A stretch of DNA of 64,000 bases, from the NCBI RefSeq assembly GCF_025753795.1, contig NZ_JAOWPS010000003.1:558001-622000 (forward strand). The letters run 5' to 3'. This stretch comes from Mesorhizobium sp. YC-39. GTDB lineage: Bacteria > Pseudomonadota > Alphaproteobacteria > Rhizobiales > Rhizobiaceae. Shown here one piece after another: positions 1-9,002 of this stretch; the stretch's first letter is position 1; every line of letters begins with the position of its first letter. The translations under genes and the position numbers were made by a program. The notes under the pieces were generated by a model. That model did no database searches and was not told the DNA's origin. It saw only the letters and a list, made by a program, of their open reading frames with translations.

Positions 1-500
1 TTCACCAGCACCTCGCGCGCATCCCGCCCGAGCGGCGGTTCCTCAGCAACCCAACACGGGCCTCGCTGGCCGTCGGTGCGGCCTTGCTCGATGGCGAACT
101 TGCCTATCACCAGGGCCGCCATGACGAGGCCTATGTGCGTCTGCGGCAAGCGGTCGAGCTCGATGATAATCTCTCCTACACCGAGCCGTGGGCGTGGATG
201 CACCCGCCGCGCCATGCGCTGGCGGCACTGCTGCTGGACCAGGGCCACCGCGAGGAGGCCGAGCAGGTCTACCGCGACGATCTCGGCCTAAGCGGCACGG
301 TGCAACGCTGTGCCCGGCACCCGAACAATGTGTGGGCGCTGCACGGGCTGGTGGAGTGCCTGAAACTGCGCGGCGAGACCGAGGAGCTGCCCGCGCTGCA
401 GGCCAGGCTCACCGAAGCACTCGCCAAGGCGGACGTGCCGATCAGCTCGTCCTGCCTGTGTAGAACGAGCGTGCAACCGGAGCAAAGTTGTTGCCATTGA
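1..500 (+). CDS. Tetratricopeptide repeat protein, 3' end only
   Basis: The reading frame is open from the left edge to the TGA at 498-500, so only the last ~165 residues are present and the start lies outside the window. The visible part has alternating helix-rich stretches typical of tetratricopeptide repeats: a segment around LLDGELAYHQGRHDEA, a second around ALAALLLDQGHREEAEQVYR, and a third around WALHGLVECLKLRGETEE. Such repeats are protein-interaction scaffolds. The last ~20 residues are Cys-rich (SSSCLCRTSVQPEQSCC), as often seen at the end of this type of long bacterial TPR protein. No catalytic domain is visible in the fragment, so its role cannot be stated. The downstream neighbour metH is convergent, so they are not one operon. 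Confidence 0.7.
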   Translation, partial: HQHLARIPPERRFLSNPTRASLAVGAALLDGELAYHQGRHDEAYVRLRQAVELDDNLSYTEPWAWMHPPRHALAALLLDQGHREEAEQVYRDDLGLSGTVQRCARHPNNVWALHGLVECLKLRGETEELPALQARLTEALAKADVPISSSCLCRTSVQPEQSCCH

Positions 501-569
501 GGCGCGCCCGGCTTCCCGGACAAAATCTTCTTATTCCAAAGAGATAGCGCAGCTCCCTGCGACCATGCC

Positions 570-3500
570 TCACGCGGCCGCGTCGAGCCCTTGCGCCGGC
601 ACGTAGTTTAGAATCGGCCCGAGCCAGCGCTCGACCTCGGCCAACGGCATGGCCTTGCGCCGCGCATAGTCCTCGACCTGGTCGCGTTCGACCTTGGCCA
701 CGCCGAAATAATAGCTCTCCGGATGCGACAGATAGAGGCCGGAGACGGAGGAGCCCGGCCACATGGCGAAACTCTCGGTCAGACTGACGCCGGCATTGCG
801 CTCACCGTCGAGCAGCCGGAAAAGTGTCGCCTTCTCGGTGTGGTCGGGCTGCGCCGGATAGCCGGGCGCGGGGCGGATGCCACGATAGGGTTCGCCGATC
901 AGGTCGTCCGGCGCCAGGTTCTCATCTGGCGCATAGGCCCAGAACTCCTTGCGCACCTTCTCATGCATGCGCTCGGCGAAGGCTTCGGCGAAGCGATCGG
1001 CCAGCGCCTTGACCATGATCGAGGAATAATCGTCGTTGGCCCGCTCGAAACGCTCGGCGATCGCCACTTCCTCGATGCCGGCGGTGACGATGAAGCCGCC
1101 GAGATAGTCGGCCTTGCCGCTGTCGGCGGGCGCGACGAAATCCGACAGCGCGACATTGGCCTTGCCGTCGCGCTTGGCCAGTTGCTGGCGCAGTGTGAAG
1201 AAGGTCGCCAGTTCCTGCGAGCGCTTATCGTTCGTGAACAGCCTGATATCGTCGCCGACGGTATTGGCCGGCCAGAAGCCGATCACGCCCTTGGGCGCGA
1301 ACCATTTTTCGGCAATGACCTTCTTCAGCATCGCCTGGGCATCTTCGAAGAGCTGGCGTGCAGCCGGCCCTTGCGCTTCGTCCTCAAGGATCTTGGGGTA
1401 ACGGCCCTTCAACTCCCAGGTCTGGAAGAATGGCGTCCAGTCGATATAGCGCGCGAGCTCCGCCAGATCCCAACCTTCGAAGGCTTTGACGCCGAGGAAC
1501 GACGGTTTTGGCGGCTCGTAGCCCGCCCAGTCGATACTGTGGGCGTTGGCCCGCGCTTTGGCCAGCGGCAGCCGCTGCTTGTCGGCTTCTGAGCGCGCAT
1601 GCGCATCGGCGACCTTCTTGTACTCGGCGCGAACGTTCTCGACATAGCCGCCCTTGGCCTCATTCGAGAGCAGCGCCGATACCACACCGACGGCGCGGCT
1701 GGCGTCGGCGACATAGACCGTCTGGCCGCTGGTGTAGCGTGGGTGGATCTTTACCGCCGTATGCACGCGGCTGGTGGTCGCGCCGCCGATCAACAGCGGA
1801 ATGTCAAAACCTTCGCGTTCCATCTCGGCGGCCATATGCGCCATCTCGTCGAGCGACGGCGTGATCAGGCCGGACAGGCCGATAATGTCGACCTGCTGCT
1901 CGCGCGCCGTCTGCAGGATCTTCGCCGCCGGCACCATGACGCCGAGGTCGATGATCTCGTAATTGTTGCAGGCCAGAACCACACCGACGATGTTCTTGCC
2001 GATGTCGTGGACATCGCCCTTAACCGTCGCCATCAGGATCTTGCCGGCGGTCTGGCGCTCGCCATTGTCGACGCCATTGGCGGCGTTGGCCAGCTTCTCC
2101 GCCTCCATATACGGCAGCAGCCCGGCCACCGCCTGCTTCATGACGCGCGCGGACTTCACCACTTGCGGCAGGAACATTTTTCCCGCGCCGAACAGGTCGC
2201 CGACGACATTCATGCCGGCCATCAGCGGACCTTCGATGACATGCAGCGGCCGTTCGGCGGCGCGCCGCGCCTCGTCCGTGTCCGCGTCGATGAATTCGGT
2301 GATGCCGTTGACCAGGGCGTGCGAAATGCGCTGCTCGACAGGCCAGTCGCGCCAGGCGAGATCGCGCTCCTGCGCCTCCTTGCCGGCCGTGCCCTTGAAG
2401 CGTTCGGCGAGTTCCAGCATGCGTTCGGTCGCCGTGCCACCACCTTTCGGTTCACGGTTGTTAACGACATCCTCGCAGGCTTCGCGCAGCTCCGGATCGA
2501 TGGTGTCGTAGACGGCAAGCTGTCCGGCATTGACGATGCCCATGTCCATGCCCGCCTGAATGGCGTGGTAGAGGAACACGGCATGCATGGCCTCGCGCAC
2601 CGGTTCGTTGCCGCGGAACGAGAAGGAGAGGTTCGACACGCCGCCCGAAATATGAACATGCGGCAGCGTCGTGGTGATCTGCCTAGCGGCTTCGATGAAG
2701 TCGACGCCGTAATTGTTGTGCTCCTCGATGCCGGTGGCGATGGCAAAGACGTTCGGATCGAAAACGATGTCCTCTGGCGGGAAGCCGGCCTGCTCGGTCA
2801 ACAGCTTGTAGGCGCGAGTGCAGATTTCGACCTTGCGCGCTTTGGTGTCGGCCTGACCGTCCTCGTCGAAGGCCATGACGACAACCGCCGCACCATAGGC
2901 ACGCACCAGCCTGGCATGATGCAGGAAGGCTTCTTCGCCCTCCTTCATCGAGATGGAATTGACCAGTGGCTTGCCCTGCACACATTTCAGGCCGGCCTCG
3001 ATGATCTCCCATTTGGAACTGTCGATCATCACCGGGACGCGGGCGATATCGGGTTCGGCCGCGATCAGGTTGAGATACTCGACCATCGCCTTCTTCGAAT
3101 CGATCAGGCCCTCGTCCATGTTGATGTCGATGATCTGGGCGCCGTTGGCGACCTGGTCGCGGGCGACATCAAGCGCGGTGACATAGTCGCCCGCCGTGAT
3201 CAGCTTCCTGAATTTCGCCGAGCCCGTGACGTTGGTGCGCTCGCCGACATTGACGAAGGGGATCTCATCGGTCAGCGTGAACGGCTCGAGGCCGGACAGG
3301 CGCATCCTGGGTTCGATGTCGGGAACAGCGCGCGGCGGATATTTCTTCACCGCCGCCGCGATGGCGCGGATATGGTCCGGCGTCGAGCCGCAGCAGCCGC
3401 CGACGATGTTGACCAGGCCCTCGCGGGCGAAATCCTCGATCTGCGCCGCCATGAATTCCGGACGTTCGTCGTAGCGGCCGAATTCATTGGGTAGGCCGGC

Positions 3501-4379
3501 ATTCGGATAGGCGCAGGTAAAGGTGTTGGCGACGCCTGATATTTCGTCCAGATGCGCGCGCATAGCGTTGGCGCCTAGTGCGCAATTGAGGCCTATCGTG
3601 AACGGGTTGGCGTGACGGACCGAATGCCAGAACGCCGTCGGCGTCTGGCCGGACAGCGTGCGGCCGGACAGGTCGGTGATGGTGCCGGAGATCATCACCG
3701 GCAGATGCACGTCCTTCTCGATGAAGATCTCATTGCAGGCGAAGATCGCCGCCTTGGCGTTCAGCGTGTCGAAGATGGTCTCGATCAGGATGATGTCGGC
3801 GCCGCCGTCGATGAGACCACGCAGCTGCTCGCCATAGGCAAGGCTCAACTCATCGAAGGTCACGGCGCGGTAGCCGGGATTGTTGACATCCGGCGACATC
3901 GAGGCGGTGCGGTTGGTCGGCCCCAGCGCGCCGGCGACGAAGCGGCGCCTGCCGTCCTCCTGCTCGGCCCGCAGCGCTGCCCTGCGGACCAGCCGGGCGC
4001 CGTCGCGGTTCAGCGCATAGACCGCATCCTCCATGCCGTAATCCGCCTGGGCGATGGCGGTCGAGGAGAAGGTGTTGGTTTCAAGAATGTCAGCCCCGGC
4101 GATGGCGTATTGATAGTGGATCTCCTCGATCGCCCTGGGCTGCGTCAGGATCAGCAGGTCATTGTTGCCCTGCTGATGGCAGGCGCAATCGGCGAATTGG
4201 TCGCCACGGAAGTGGCTTTCGTCAAAACCCAGGCCCTGGATCTGCGTGCCCATGGCGCCGTCGAGGATGAGGATGCGTTCGCGCGCCGCCGCCGTCAGCG
4301 CCGCCAGCACTTCCGAACCGTCGGGCTTGGCGGCGACGGGGCCGAACAAATCGTCCAGCGATGAAGGGTTTTGCGACAT
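570..4379 (-). CDS. metH: Methionine synthase, cobalamin-dependent
   Basis: Transfers a methyl group from 5-methyltetrahydrofolate to homocysteine through enzyme-bound cobalamin, the last step of methionine synthesis, in the cytoplasm. The 1269 residues carry all four modules. The homocysteine domain is at ~30-350, with zinc ligands Cys ~265 and the Cys-Cys pair at ~328 (GGCCGST). The pterin domain is at ~370-640. The cobalamin cap and Rossmann domain are at ~660-910, with the B12 ligand motif DVHDIGKN (His ~791). The AdoMet reactivation domain is at ~930-1260 (RPAPGYPAQPDHTEK). The ATG at 4379 is preceded by GAGGA six bases upstream. Length is normal for full MetH (about 1230-1260). It is monocistronic here: the next upstream gene ocd ends 100 bp away, and the gap contains a palindromic operator. 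Confidence 0.97.
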   Translation of the reverse strand: MSQNPSSLDDLFGPVAAKPDGSEVLAALTAAARERILILDGAMGTQIQGLGFDESHFRGDQFADCACHQQGNNDLLILTQPRAIEEIHYQYAIAGADILETNTFSSTAIAQADYGMEDAVYALNRDGARLVRRAALRAEQEDGRRRFVAGALGPTNRTASMSPDVNNPGYRAVTFDELSLAYGEQLRGLIDGGADIILIETIFDTLNAKAAIFACNEIFIEKDVHLPVMISGTITDLSGRTLSGQTPTAFWHSVRHANPFTIGLNCALGANAMRAHLDEISGVANTFTCAYPNAGLPNEFGRYDERPEFMAAQIEDFAREGLVNIVGGCCGSTPDHIRAIAAAVKKYPPRAVPDIEPRMRLSGLEPFTLTDEIPFVNVGERTNVTGSAKFRKLITAGDYVTALDVARDQVANGAQIIDINMDEGLIDSKKAMVEYLNLIAAEPDIARVPVMIDSSKWEIIEAGLKCVQGKPLVNSISMKEGEEAFLHHARLVRAYGAAVVVMAFDEDGQADTKARKVEICTRAYKLLTEQAGFPPEDIVFDPNVFAIATGIEEHNNYGVDFIEAARQITTTLPHVHISGGVSNLSFSFRGNEPVREAMHAVFLYHAIQAGMDMGIVNAGQLAVYDTIDPELREACEDVVNNREPKGGGTATERMLELAERFKGTAGKEAQERDLAWRDWPVEQRISHALVNGITEFIDADTDEARRAAERPLHVIEGPLMAGMNVVGDLFGAGKMFLPQVVKSARVMKQAVAGLLPYMEAEKLANAANGVDNGERQTAGKILMATVKGDVHDIGKNIVGVVLACNNYEIIDLGVMVPAAKILQTAREQQVDIIGLSGLITPSLDEMAHMAAEMEREGFDIPLLIGGATTSRVHTAVKIHPRYTSGQTVYVADASRAVGVVSALLSNEAKGGYVENVRAEYKKVADAHARSEADKQRLPLAKARANAHSIDWAGYEPPKPSFLGVKAFEGWDLAELARYIDWTPFFQTWELKGRYPKILEDEAQGPAARQLFEDAQAMLKKVIAEKWFAPKGVIGFWPANTVGDDIRLFTNDKRSQELATFFTLRQQLAKRDGKANVALSDFVAPADSGKADYLGGFIVTAGIEEVAIAERFERANDDYSSIMVKALADRFAEAFAERMHEKVRKEFWAYAPDENLAPDDLIGEPYRGIRPAPGYPAQPDHTEKATLFRLLDGERNAGVSLTESFAMWPGSSVSGLYLSHPESYYFGVAKVERDQVEDYARRKAMPLAEVERWLGPILNYVPAQGLDAAA

Positions 4380-4413
4380 TTTTTATCCTCAAGGCGACGG
4401 TCGCGCTTAAGTC

Positions 4414-4433
4414 ACATAAAGACATCTTTATGT
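4414..4433. promoter_or_regulatory. Palindromic operator in the metH promoter
   Basis: ACATAAAGAC/ATCTTTATGT is a 20-bp inverted repeat with one mismatched pair at the centre, 35-54 bp upstream of the metH ATG. On the minus strand a consensus -35 box TTGACA (4431-4436 on plus) overlaps its outer edge, and the rest of the palindrome fills the -35/-10 spacer. A bound protein would therefore block transcription. The AT-rich CATAAAG/CTTTATG form resembles operators of ArsR-family regulators of the methionine cycle (SahR type). That assignment is from memory and is an inference. Confidence 0.6.
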
Positions 4434-4479
4434 CAATATACGCTATTTGCCTGCCGATGTCACGCCGGACGCGGGAGCG

Positions 4480-5547
4480 TTACAATACGGCCTGCTCCGT
4501 CTTCGCTGCCGTCGCTGCTCTAAGCAGCATACCGAACAGATCGCGCGGTTCGTCGGGATCGGCCAGCATGTCGAGTTCCTGGTAGAGGCCGGTCGATATC
4601 AACTGGTCTCTAACATAGCGCAGCGCCGAGAAATCCTCGATGGCGAAGCCAACCGAATCGAACAGCGTGATCTGCGCTGGGTCGCGCCGGCCTGGCGCTG
4701 CACCGGTGATGACCTGCCACAGCTCGGTCACCTCATGGCCGGCTGGAAGCTGCTGTATCTCGCCCTCGATGCGGGTCTGTGGGGGATATTCGACGAAGAT
4801 ATCCGAGCGCAGCAGAATGTCGCGATGCAATTCGGTCTTGCCGGGGCAATCGCCGCCGACCGCGTTGATGTGCACGCCAGAGCCGACCATGTTGTCGGTG
4901 AGGATGGTGGCGTACTGCTTGTCGGCGGTGACGGTGGTGATGATGTCAGCCCCCTCGACCGCCTCCTCCGTGGTTCTACAAGCCACCATGTCAAAACCCA
5001 GCCCGGCGAGATTGCGGATGCATTTTTCCGTCGCGGCACGGTCGATGTCGTAGAAGCGCAGTTTGCGCACACCCAGCAAAGCCTTGAAGGCCAGCGCCTG
5101 GAACTCGGCCTGGGCGCCGTTGCCGATCAGCGCCATGCAGTCGGCGCCTGCTGGCGCCAGATGCTTGGCCGCCAGCGCCGACATCGCGGCGGTGCGCAGC
5201 GCGGTGAGGATGGTCATTTCCGACAGCAGCACCGGGTAGCCATTGTGGACATCGGCGAGCATGCCGAAGGCTGTCACGGTCTGGCGGCCTTCGCGCATGT
5301 TCTTCGGATGACCGTTGACATATTTGAAGCCATAGACCTCGCCGTCGCTGGTCGGCATCAGCTCGATCACGCCCTCGGCGCTGTGCGAGGCGACACGCGG
5401 CGTCTTGTCGAATAGCTCCCAGCGGCGGAAATCATCCTCGATGTAGGAGGCCAACTCGGTGAGGACGCGCTCGACGCCGATCTTCAGCACCAGCCTCATC
5501 ATGTGGTCGACGCTGACGAAGGGAACAATGTTGAGATTGGGGATCAT
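4480..5547 (-). CDS. ocd: Ornithine cyclodeaminase
   Basis: Ornithine cyclodeaminase / mu-crystallin family, about 355 residues. Known members convert L-ornithine to L-proline and ammonia with bound NAD+. The Rossmann segment is visible at ALIGNGAQAEFQALAF, followed by RFYDIDRAATEK (acidic residue at the end of beta2) and the conserved INAVGGDCPGKTEL block. I chose the ATG at 5547 (MIPNLNIVPFVSV), which matches the usual N-terminus; a TTG 21 bases further upstream is in frame but overlaps the ribosome-binding region. GGAGG sits 11 bases before the ATG. It is the last gene of a minus-strand run starting at 12031 and lies 21 bp after the PaiB-like gene, which suggests the pathway ends in ornithine-to-proline conversion. 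Confidence 0.9.
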   Translation of the reverse strand: MIPNLNIVPFVSVDHMMRLVLKIGVERVLTELASYIEDDFRRWELFDKTPRVASHSAEGVIELMPTSDGEVYGFKYVNGHPKNMREGRQTVTAFGMLADVHNGYPVLLSEMTILTALRTAAMSALAAKHLAPAGADCMALIGNGAQAEFQALAFKALLGVRKLRFYDIDRAATEKCIRNLAGLGFDMVACRTTEEAVEGADIITTVTADKQYATILTDNMVGSGVHINAVGGDCPGKTELHRDILLRSDIFVEYPPQTRIEGEIQQLPAGHEVTELWQVITGAAPGRRDPAQITLFDSVGFAIEDFSALRYVRDQLISTGLYQELDMLADPDEPRDLFGMLLRAATAAKTEQAVL

Positions 5548-5568
5548 GGGTCTCACTTCCTCCCGCAA

Positions 5569-6198
5569 TCAGTCTTTGCGGTGCGCATTGCGCGCCTTCA
5601 TCATAGCGGCAAGCGTGGGATCGCGCGCCTCCAGCGCGCTAATCGCGGCATTGGTGTCGTAGAGACGTTCGTCCTGCCCCATCTTGAACTTGGCCTCGAG
5701 CCGCTCGATCGGCAGGTCGAAGCCAAGGATGTGCGGCAGGCGCCGCTCCATGCCGCCTGGGCCGAGTTCGCGCATGCGCCAGCGATCCTCGCGATCCTTT
5801 TCCAGCACATCGACCAGCCGCATGAGGTGCCGGGCGGTGGCGTGATCGTCGAGCGGCACCGGCCGGCCATGGCAATGGACGACCGCGAAATTCCAGGTCG
5901 GGGCGCTGTCGCGCACCGGATTGCGCGGATACCAGGACGGCGAGATGTAGCCATGCGGCCCCTGGAAGACGGCGATCGTCTCCTTGCCCTCTGCTATCAG
6001 CGCGCTGTGCGGGTTCTGCCGGGCGAGATGCGAGACAAGCGCGCCGTTTGGCCCTCTCTCCCGGTCGAGCACGAAAGGCAGATGCGAGGCGACCAGGCCT
6101 TGCGGCCCTGATGTCACCACTGTGCCGAAGGCGGTCCCCTCGATCAGGTCGAACACCTCGTCGCGCGACAAAGGCGCAAATTCAGGCTTGCTGTACAT
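5569..6198 (-). CDS. PaiB-like FMN-binding split-barrel protein
   Basis: 209 residues of the PaiB family (FMN-binding negative transcriptional regulator). The N-terminal MYSKPEFAPLSRDEV followed by a split-barrel region (GTVVTSGPQGLVASHLPF, GYISPSWYP) is typical. In Bacillus, PaiB is linked to PaiA, a polyamine acetyltransferase, and to repression of protease and sporulation genes. Most homologues are uncharacterised and may act as flavin enzymes or sensors. The start overlaps the livH stop as TGATG, so it is translationally coupled within the transporter operon. The flavin fold together with the amino-acid oxidase of the same operon fits a polyamine or amino-acid substrate, but this is inference. 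Confidence 0.85.
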   Translation of the reverse strand: MYSKPEFAPLSRDEVFDLIEGTAFGTVVTSGPQGLVASHLPFVLDRERGPNGALVSHLARQNPHSALIAEGKETIAVFQGPHGYISPSWYPRNPVRDSAPTWNFAVVHCHGRPVPLDDHATARHLMRLVDVLEKDREDRWRMRELGPGGMERRLPHILGFDLPIERLEAKFKMGQDERLYDTNAAISALEARDPTLAAMMKARNAHRKD

Positions 6199-7079
6199 CA
6201 GCTGCGCTGCACGCGGACGGCCGGGATCAGGCCTTGCGGGCGCACCAGCAGCACGGCGATGACGCCCGACAGCACGATGGCGTCGCGATAGGGTGCGACC
6301 GCTGCCGGCAGCGTCGCCTGCAGCAGCACCTCGATGATGCCGAGCAGGAAACCGCCGGCGACGGCACCTGGCAGGCTGCCCAGTCCACCGACGACGGCGG
6401 CGATGAAGGCCTTCAGCACCGGCGTGAAACCCATCAGCGGATCAACGGAGGCGCGCTGCGCCACCCACAGCATCGCCGCCAGTCCGGCCAGCAGGCCGGA
6501 AAGCAGGAAGGCGGTGGCGATGATGCGGCTGGCCGGAATACCCATCAGGCGCACGACGTTGAAATCCTCCGCCGCGGCGCGCATCGCCGTGCCGGTGACG
6601 GTGCGGCGCAGGAAGAGTTCCAGCGCAATTAGCGCCAGCGCGGAGACGACGATGGAAATGCTTGGCCCGACGCCGATGGTGAAATCGCCGAAGGAGAAGG
6701 CGCCGGTCATCCAGCCAGGCATGGCGACGGCCTGCGGCCGGGCCGAGATGCCGTTCTGGAAGACGACCTTGAGCAGGCTGGAAACGGCAAAGCTGGTCAA
6801 CAAAAGGCTGGTGACGCTGGCGTCGCGCATCGGCCGGAAGGCGACGCGCTCCATGGCGACGGCTGCGAGCGCGCCGCAGGAGACGGCGACGAGCACGGCC
6901 AGCGGGAACGGCAGGCCGAACACCAGCGCCGCCAGCAGTGCATAACCCGACAGCGTCATCAGCTCGCCATGGGCGAAATTGATCAGGCCGACAATGGAAA
7001 AGACGATCGCCAAGCCGAGCGCCAGGAGCGCGTAGACGCCGCCAAGGCTCACCGCATTGATGATCTGCTGCGCGATCAT
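6198..7079 (-). CDS. Branched-chain-amino-acid-type ABC permease, LivH family
   Basis: 293-residue inner membrane permease with about eight hydrophobic segments. It opens with MIAQQIINAVSLGGVYALLALGLAIVFSIVGLINFAHGE, which holds the FAHGE signature of LivH proteins. It forms half of the transmembrane channel; the partner is the permease half of the LivM-LivG fusion at 9003-10865. It starts two bases after the livF stop. HAAT-family transporters import branched-chain amino acids but also amides, urea, benzoates and other small compounds, so the substrate must be inferred from neighbours. Confidence 0.92.
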   Translation of the reverse strand: MIAQQIINAVSLGGVYALLALGLAIVFSIVGLINFAHGELMTLSGYALLAALVFGLPFPLAVLVAVSCGALAAVAMERVAFRPMRDASVTSLLLTSFAVSSLLKVVFQNGISARPQAVAMPGWMTGAFSFGDFTIGVGPSISIVVSALALIALELFLRRTVTGTAMRAAAEDFNVVRLMGIPASRIIATAFLLSGLLAGLAAMLWVAQRASVDPLMGFTPVLKAFIAAVVGGLGSLPGAVAGGFLLGIIEVLLQATLPAAVAPYRDAIVLSGVIAVLLVRPQGLIPAVRVQRS

Positions 7080-7081
7080 GG

Positions 7082-7786
7082 TCAGGCTCCGAGATAGGCT
7101 TGGCGGACGAGGTCCGAGCTGGCGAGTTCTTTCGCCGTGCCCGACAGCACCACCTCGCCATTAGCAAGGACGATGGCGCGATCAGCGATCTCAAGTGCCA
7201 GCGCCACGTTCTGTTCGACCAGCAGGATGGTCAGGCCGGTGCGGCGCAATTCGGCGATCAGGTCGAAGACGGTGTCGATCAGTTGCGGGGCAAGGCCGAG
7301 CGAAGGTTCGTCGAGCAGCACCATGCGCGGCTTGCCCATCAAGGCGCGCGCGATCGCCAGCATCTGCTGCTCGCCGCCGGAGAGGTTGCCGCCCTTGGCG
7401 CGGTGGTAGCGCCTGAGAATCGGGAACAGGTCCAGCATCTCCTCCTCGCGCGCCCTCGCCTCCGGAGCCGACAGGTGCACGGCGCCGCCGAGACGCAGAT
7501 TGTCGGCCACGGTCAGGCCGGCAAAAATGCGCCGGCCTTCGGGCACCAGCGACACACCCTTGCGAGCGATCGCCTCCGGCGCCAGGCCGGTGATGTCGAC
7601 GCCGTCGAAGACCACCTTGCCTGACGCGGCCGGCACCAGCCCGGCGATGGCGCCGAGCGTCGAGCTCTTGCCGGCGCCATTGGCACCAACCAGCGCGATG
7701 ATCTCGCCGCTGTCGACGGCAAGGTCGACGCGGCGCACCGCCTCGACTTCGCCGTAGCGTATTTTCAGGGCTTCGACGCTCAGCAT
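7082..7786 (-). CDS. ABC transporter ATP-binding protein, LivF family
   Basis: 234 residues, one complete ABC ATPase: Walker A GANGAGKSST at ~37, signature LSGGEQQML, Walker B RMVLLDEPSLGLAP (typical of LivF), and the switch His in LTILLVEQNV replaced by Gln/Asn, as is normal in this family. It pairs with the LivG half of the fused protein at 9003-10865 to drive import. The ATG at 7786 lies four bases after the binding-protein stop, and the gene is followed two bases later by livH. Confidence 0.93.
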   Translation of the reverse strand: MLSVEALKIRYGEVEAVRRVDLAVDSGEIIALVGANGAGKSSTLGAIAGLVPAASGKVVFDGVDITGLAPEAIARKGVSLVPEGRRIFAGLTVADNLRLGGAVHLSAPEARAREEEMLDLFPILRRYHRAKGGNLSGGEQQMLAIARALMGKPRMVLLDEPSLGLAPQLIDTVFDLIAELRRTGLTILLVEQNVALALEIADRAIVLANGEVVLSGTAKELASSDLVRQAYLGA

Positions 7787-7790
7787 GATG

Positions 7791-8957
7791 TCACGGCGCC
7801 GGCACGTCGGCGGCGTCGGGGATCATGGTCTGGATGTGCTTGCCCTCGCCGCCCTCATAGCGCATCAGCGCCACGGGTCTCAGCGGCATGCGGTCGGTGC
7901 CGGCATAGGTGATCTTGCCTGTGATCCCCTCGAAATCCTTGAGGCCGGCAATGGCGTCGCGGACCGCCTTGGGATCATCGGAGCCGGCCGTCTTGACCGC
8001 TTGGTCGAGGATCAGGCCGATCTCGTAGCCGTTCACCTCATAGGTCGATTCCGGCGCATGTCCGGCATATTTGGTGAAGGCGGCGTTGAAGGCTTCCAGC
8101 TTGCTGCCCGGCTCGGCGTAGCCGGCCGCCGTATAGACGACGCCGTCGACCAGCTTGCCTAACCCCTTGATGGTCGGCGTGCCGATGGCATCGGCGCCAT
8201 AGACCGGAATGGTCACGCCAGCGCCGCGCAATTGCTGGATGAAGGCCGGGAAATCGGGCTCGTAGGCGGCCGTCATGATCAGGTCAGGCTGGTCAGCCAG
8301 GCCCTTGATGTTGGTGATCTCGGCGGAAAAGTCCGGCTGGCCCATGGTGTAAGTGCCGCGGCCGGCAATGGCGCCGCCCTTCTTCTCGAACACCTTGCCG
8401 AAATATTCGGGCAGATTGGCGGTGTAGGTGGAATCCGGCGACGTCAGCAGAAAAACCTTCTTCTTGCCTTCTGAGATGGCGAAGTCGGCGACCGCGGTCG
8501 CCTGCACATTGTCGGCCGGATAGGTGCCGAACATGACGTCGCCGACCGCGGCGGTGAGCACCGGGGCGGAGCCGCACAGCGTCAATGTCGGAATGCCGAG
8601 CGGCTGGGTGAGCTGGCCGGCCGAGATCGAGGGATCGGCGTCGCAAGGCGTGATCATGATCTTGGCGCCGGCGTCGATCAGCTCCTGGGCGACTGTGGCG
8701 GTCTGCGCGGTATCGGAGCGCGTGTCCTTGATCACAAGCTTGACGGTGTATTTGCCGGCGAGACCGCCCTTGGCGTTGAGTTCGTCGAATGCCATGCGCA
8801 GGCCGGCAAGCGCCGGCTGGTCGTAAGGGGCGAGGCCGCCGGTCTGGGCGGTGGCGGCACCGATGATGATCTCCTCGGCTCTGGCTGTCGAAACGGCAGC
8901 AATGCCGAATACCGCCGCATAGAGGGCGGCGCGGTGAAGGCAATAAAGCGTTGGCAT
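7791..8957 (-). CDS. Periplasmic substrate-binding protein, HAAT/LivK type
   Basis: 388 residues with a cleavable signal peptide (hydrophobic core AALYAAVFGIAAVSTARA, cleavage probably after ARA). The mature part is the type I periplasmic fold of receptor-ligand-binding ABC proteins (EIIIGAATAQTGGLAPYDQP, then TPCDADPSISAGQL and FGTYPADNVQATAVADFAI). It captures the ligand in the periplasm and delivers it to LivH/LivM. AAGGAG lies seven bases before the ATG. The gene sits between the fused LivM-LivG gene and livF. Canonical leucine-binding residues cannot be judged by eye, so the substrate is open. Confidence 0.9.
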   Translation of the reverse strand: MPTLYCLHRAALYAAVFGIAAVSTARAEEIIIGAATAQTGGLAPYDQPALAGLRMAFDELNAKGGLAGKYTVKLVIKDTRSDTAQTATVAQELIDAGAKIMITPCDADPSISAGQLTQPLGIPTLTLCGSAPVLTAAVGDVMFGTYPADNVQATAVADFAISEGKKKVFLLTSPDSTYTANLPEYFGKVFEKKGGAIAGRGTYTMGQPDFSAEITNIKGLADQPDLIMTAAYEPDFPAFIQQLRGAGVTIPVYGADAIGTPTIKGLGKLVDGVVYTAAGYAEPGSKLEAFNAAFTKYAGHAPESTYEVNGYEIGLILDQAVKTAGSDDPKAVRDAIAGLKDFEGITGKITYAGTDRMPLRPVALMRYEGGEGKHIQTMIPDAADVPAP

Positions 8958-9002
8958 GTCGGTTCTCCTTCTGGATTTATTATCGTTGGCTGTCGTTGTG
9001 GG

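Noticed and set aside
1599..3494. 631-codon open frame on the plus strand
   Set aside because: Antisense to metH. Low-complexity Arg/His/Asp-rich shadow with no recognisable fold or ribosome-binding site.
4380..4479. Possible SAM or cobalamin riboswitch before metH
   Set aside because: The gap is only 100 bp, the palindrome sits at the promoter, and no B12-box or SAM-II-like core could be recognised.
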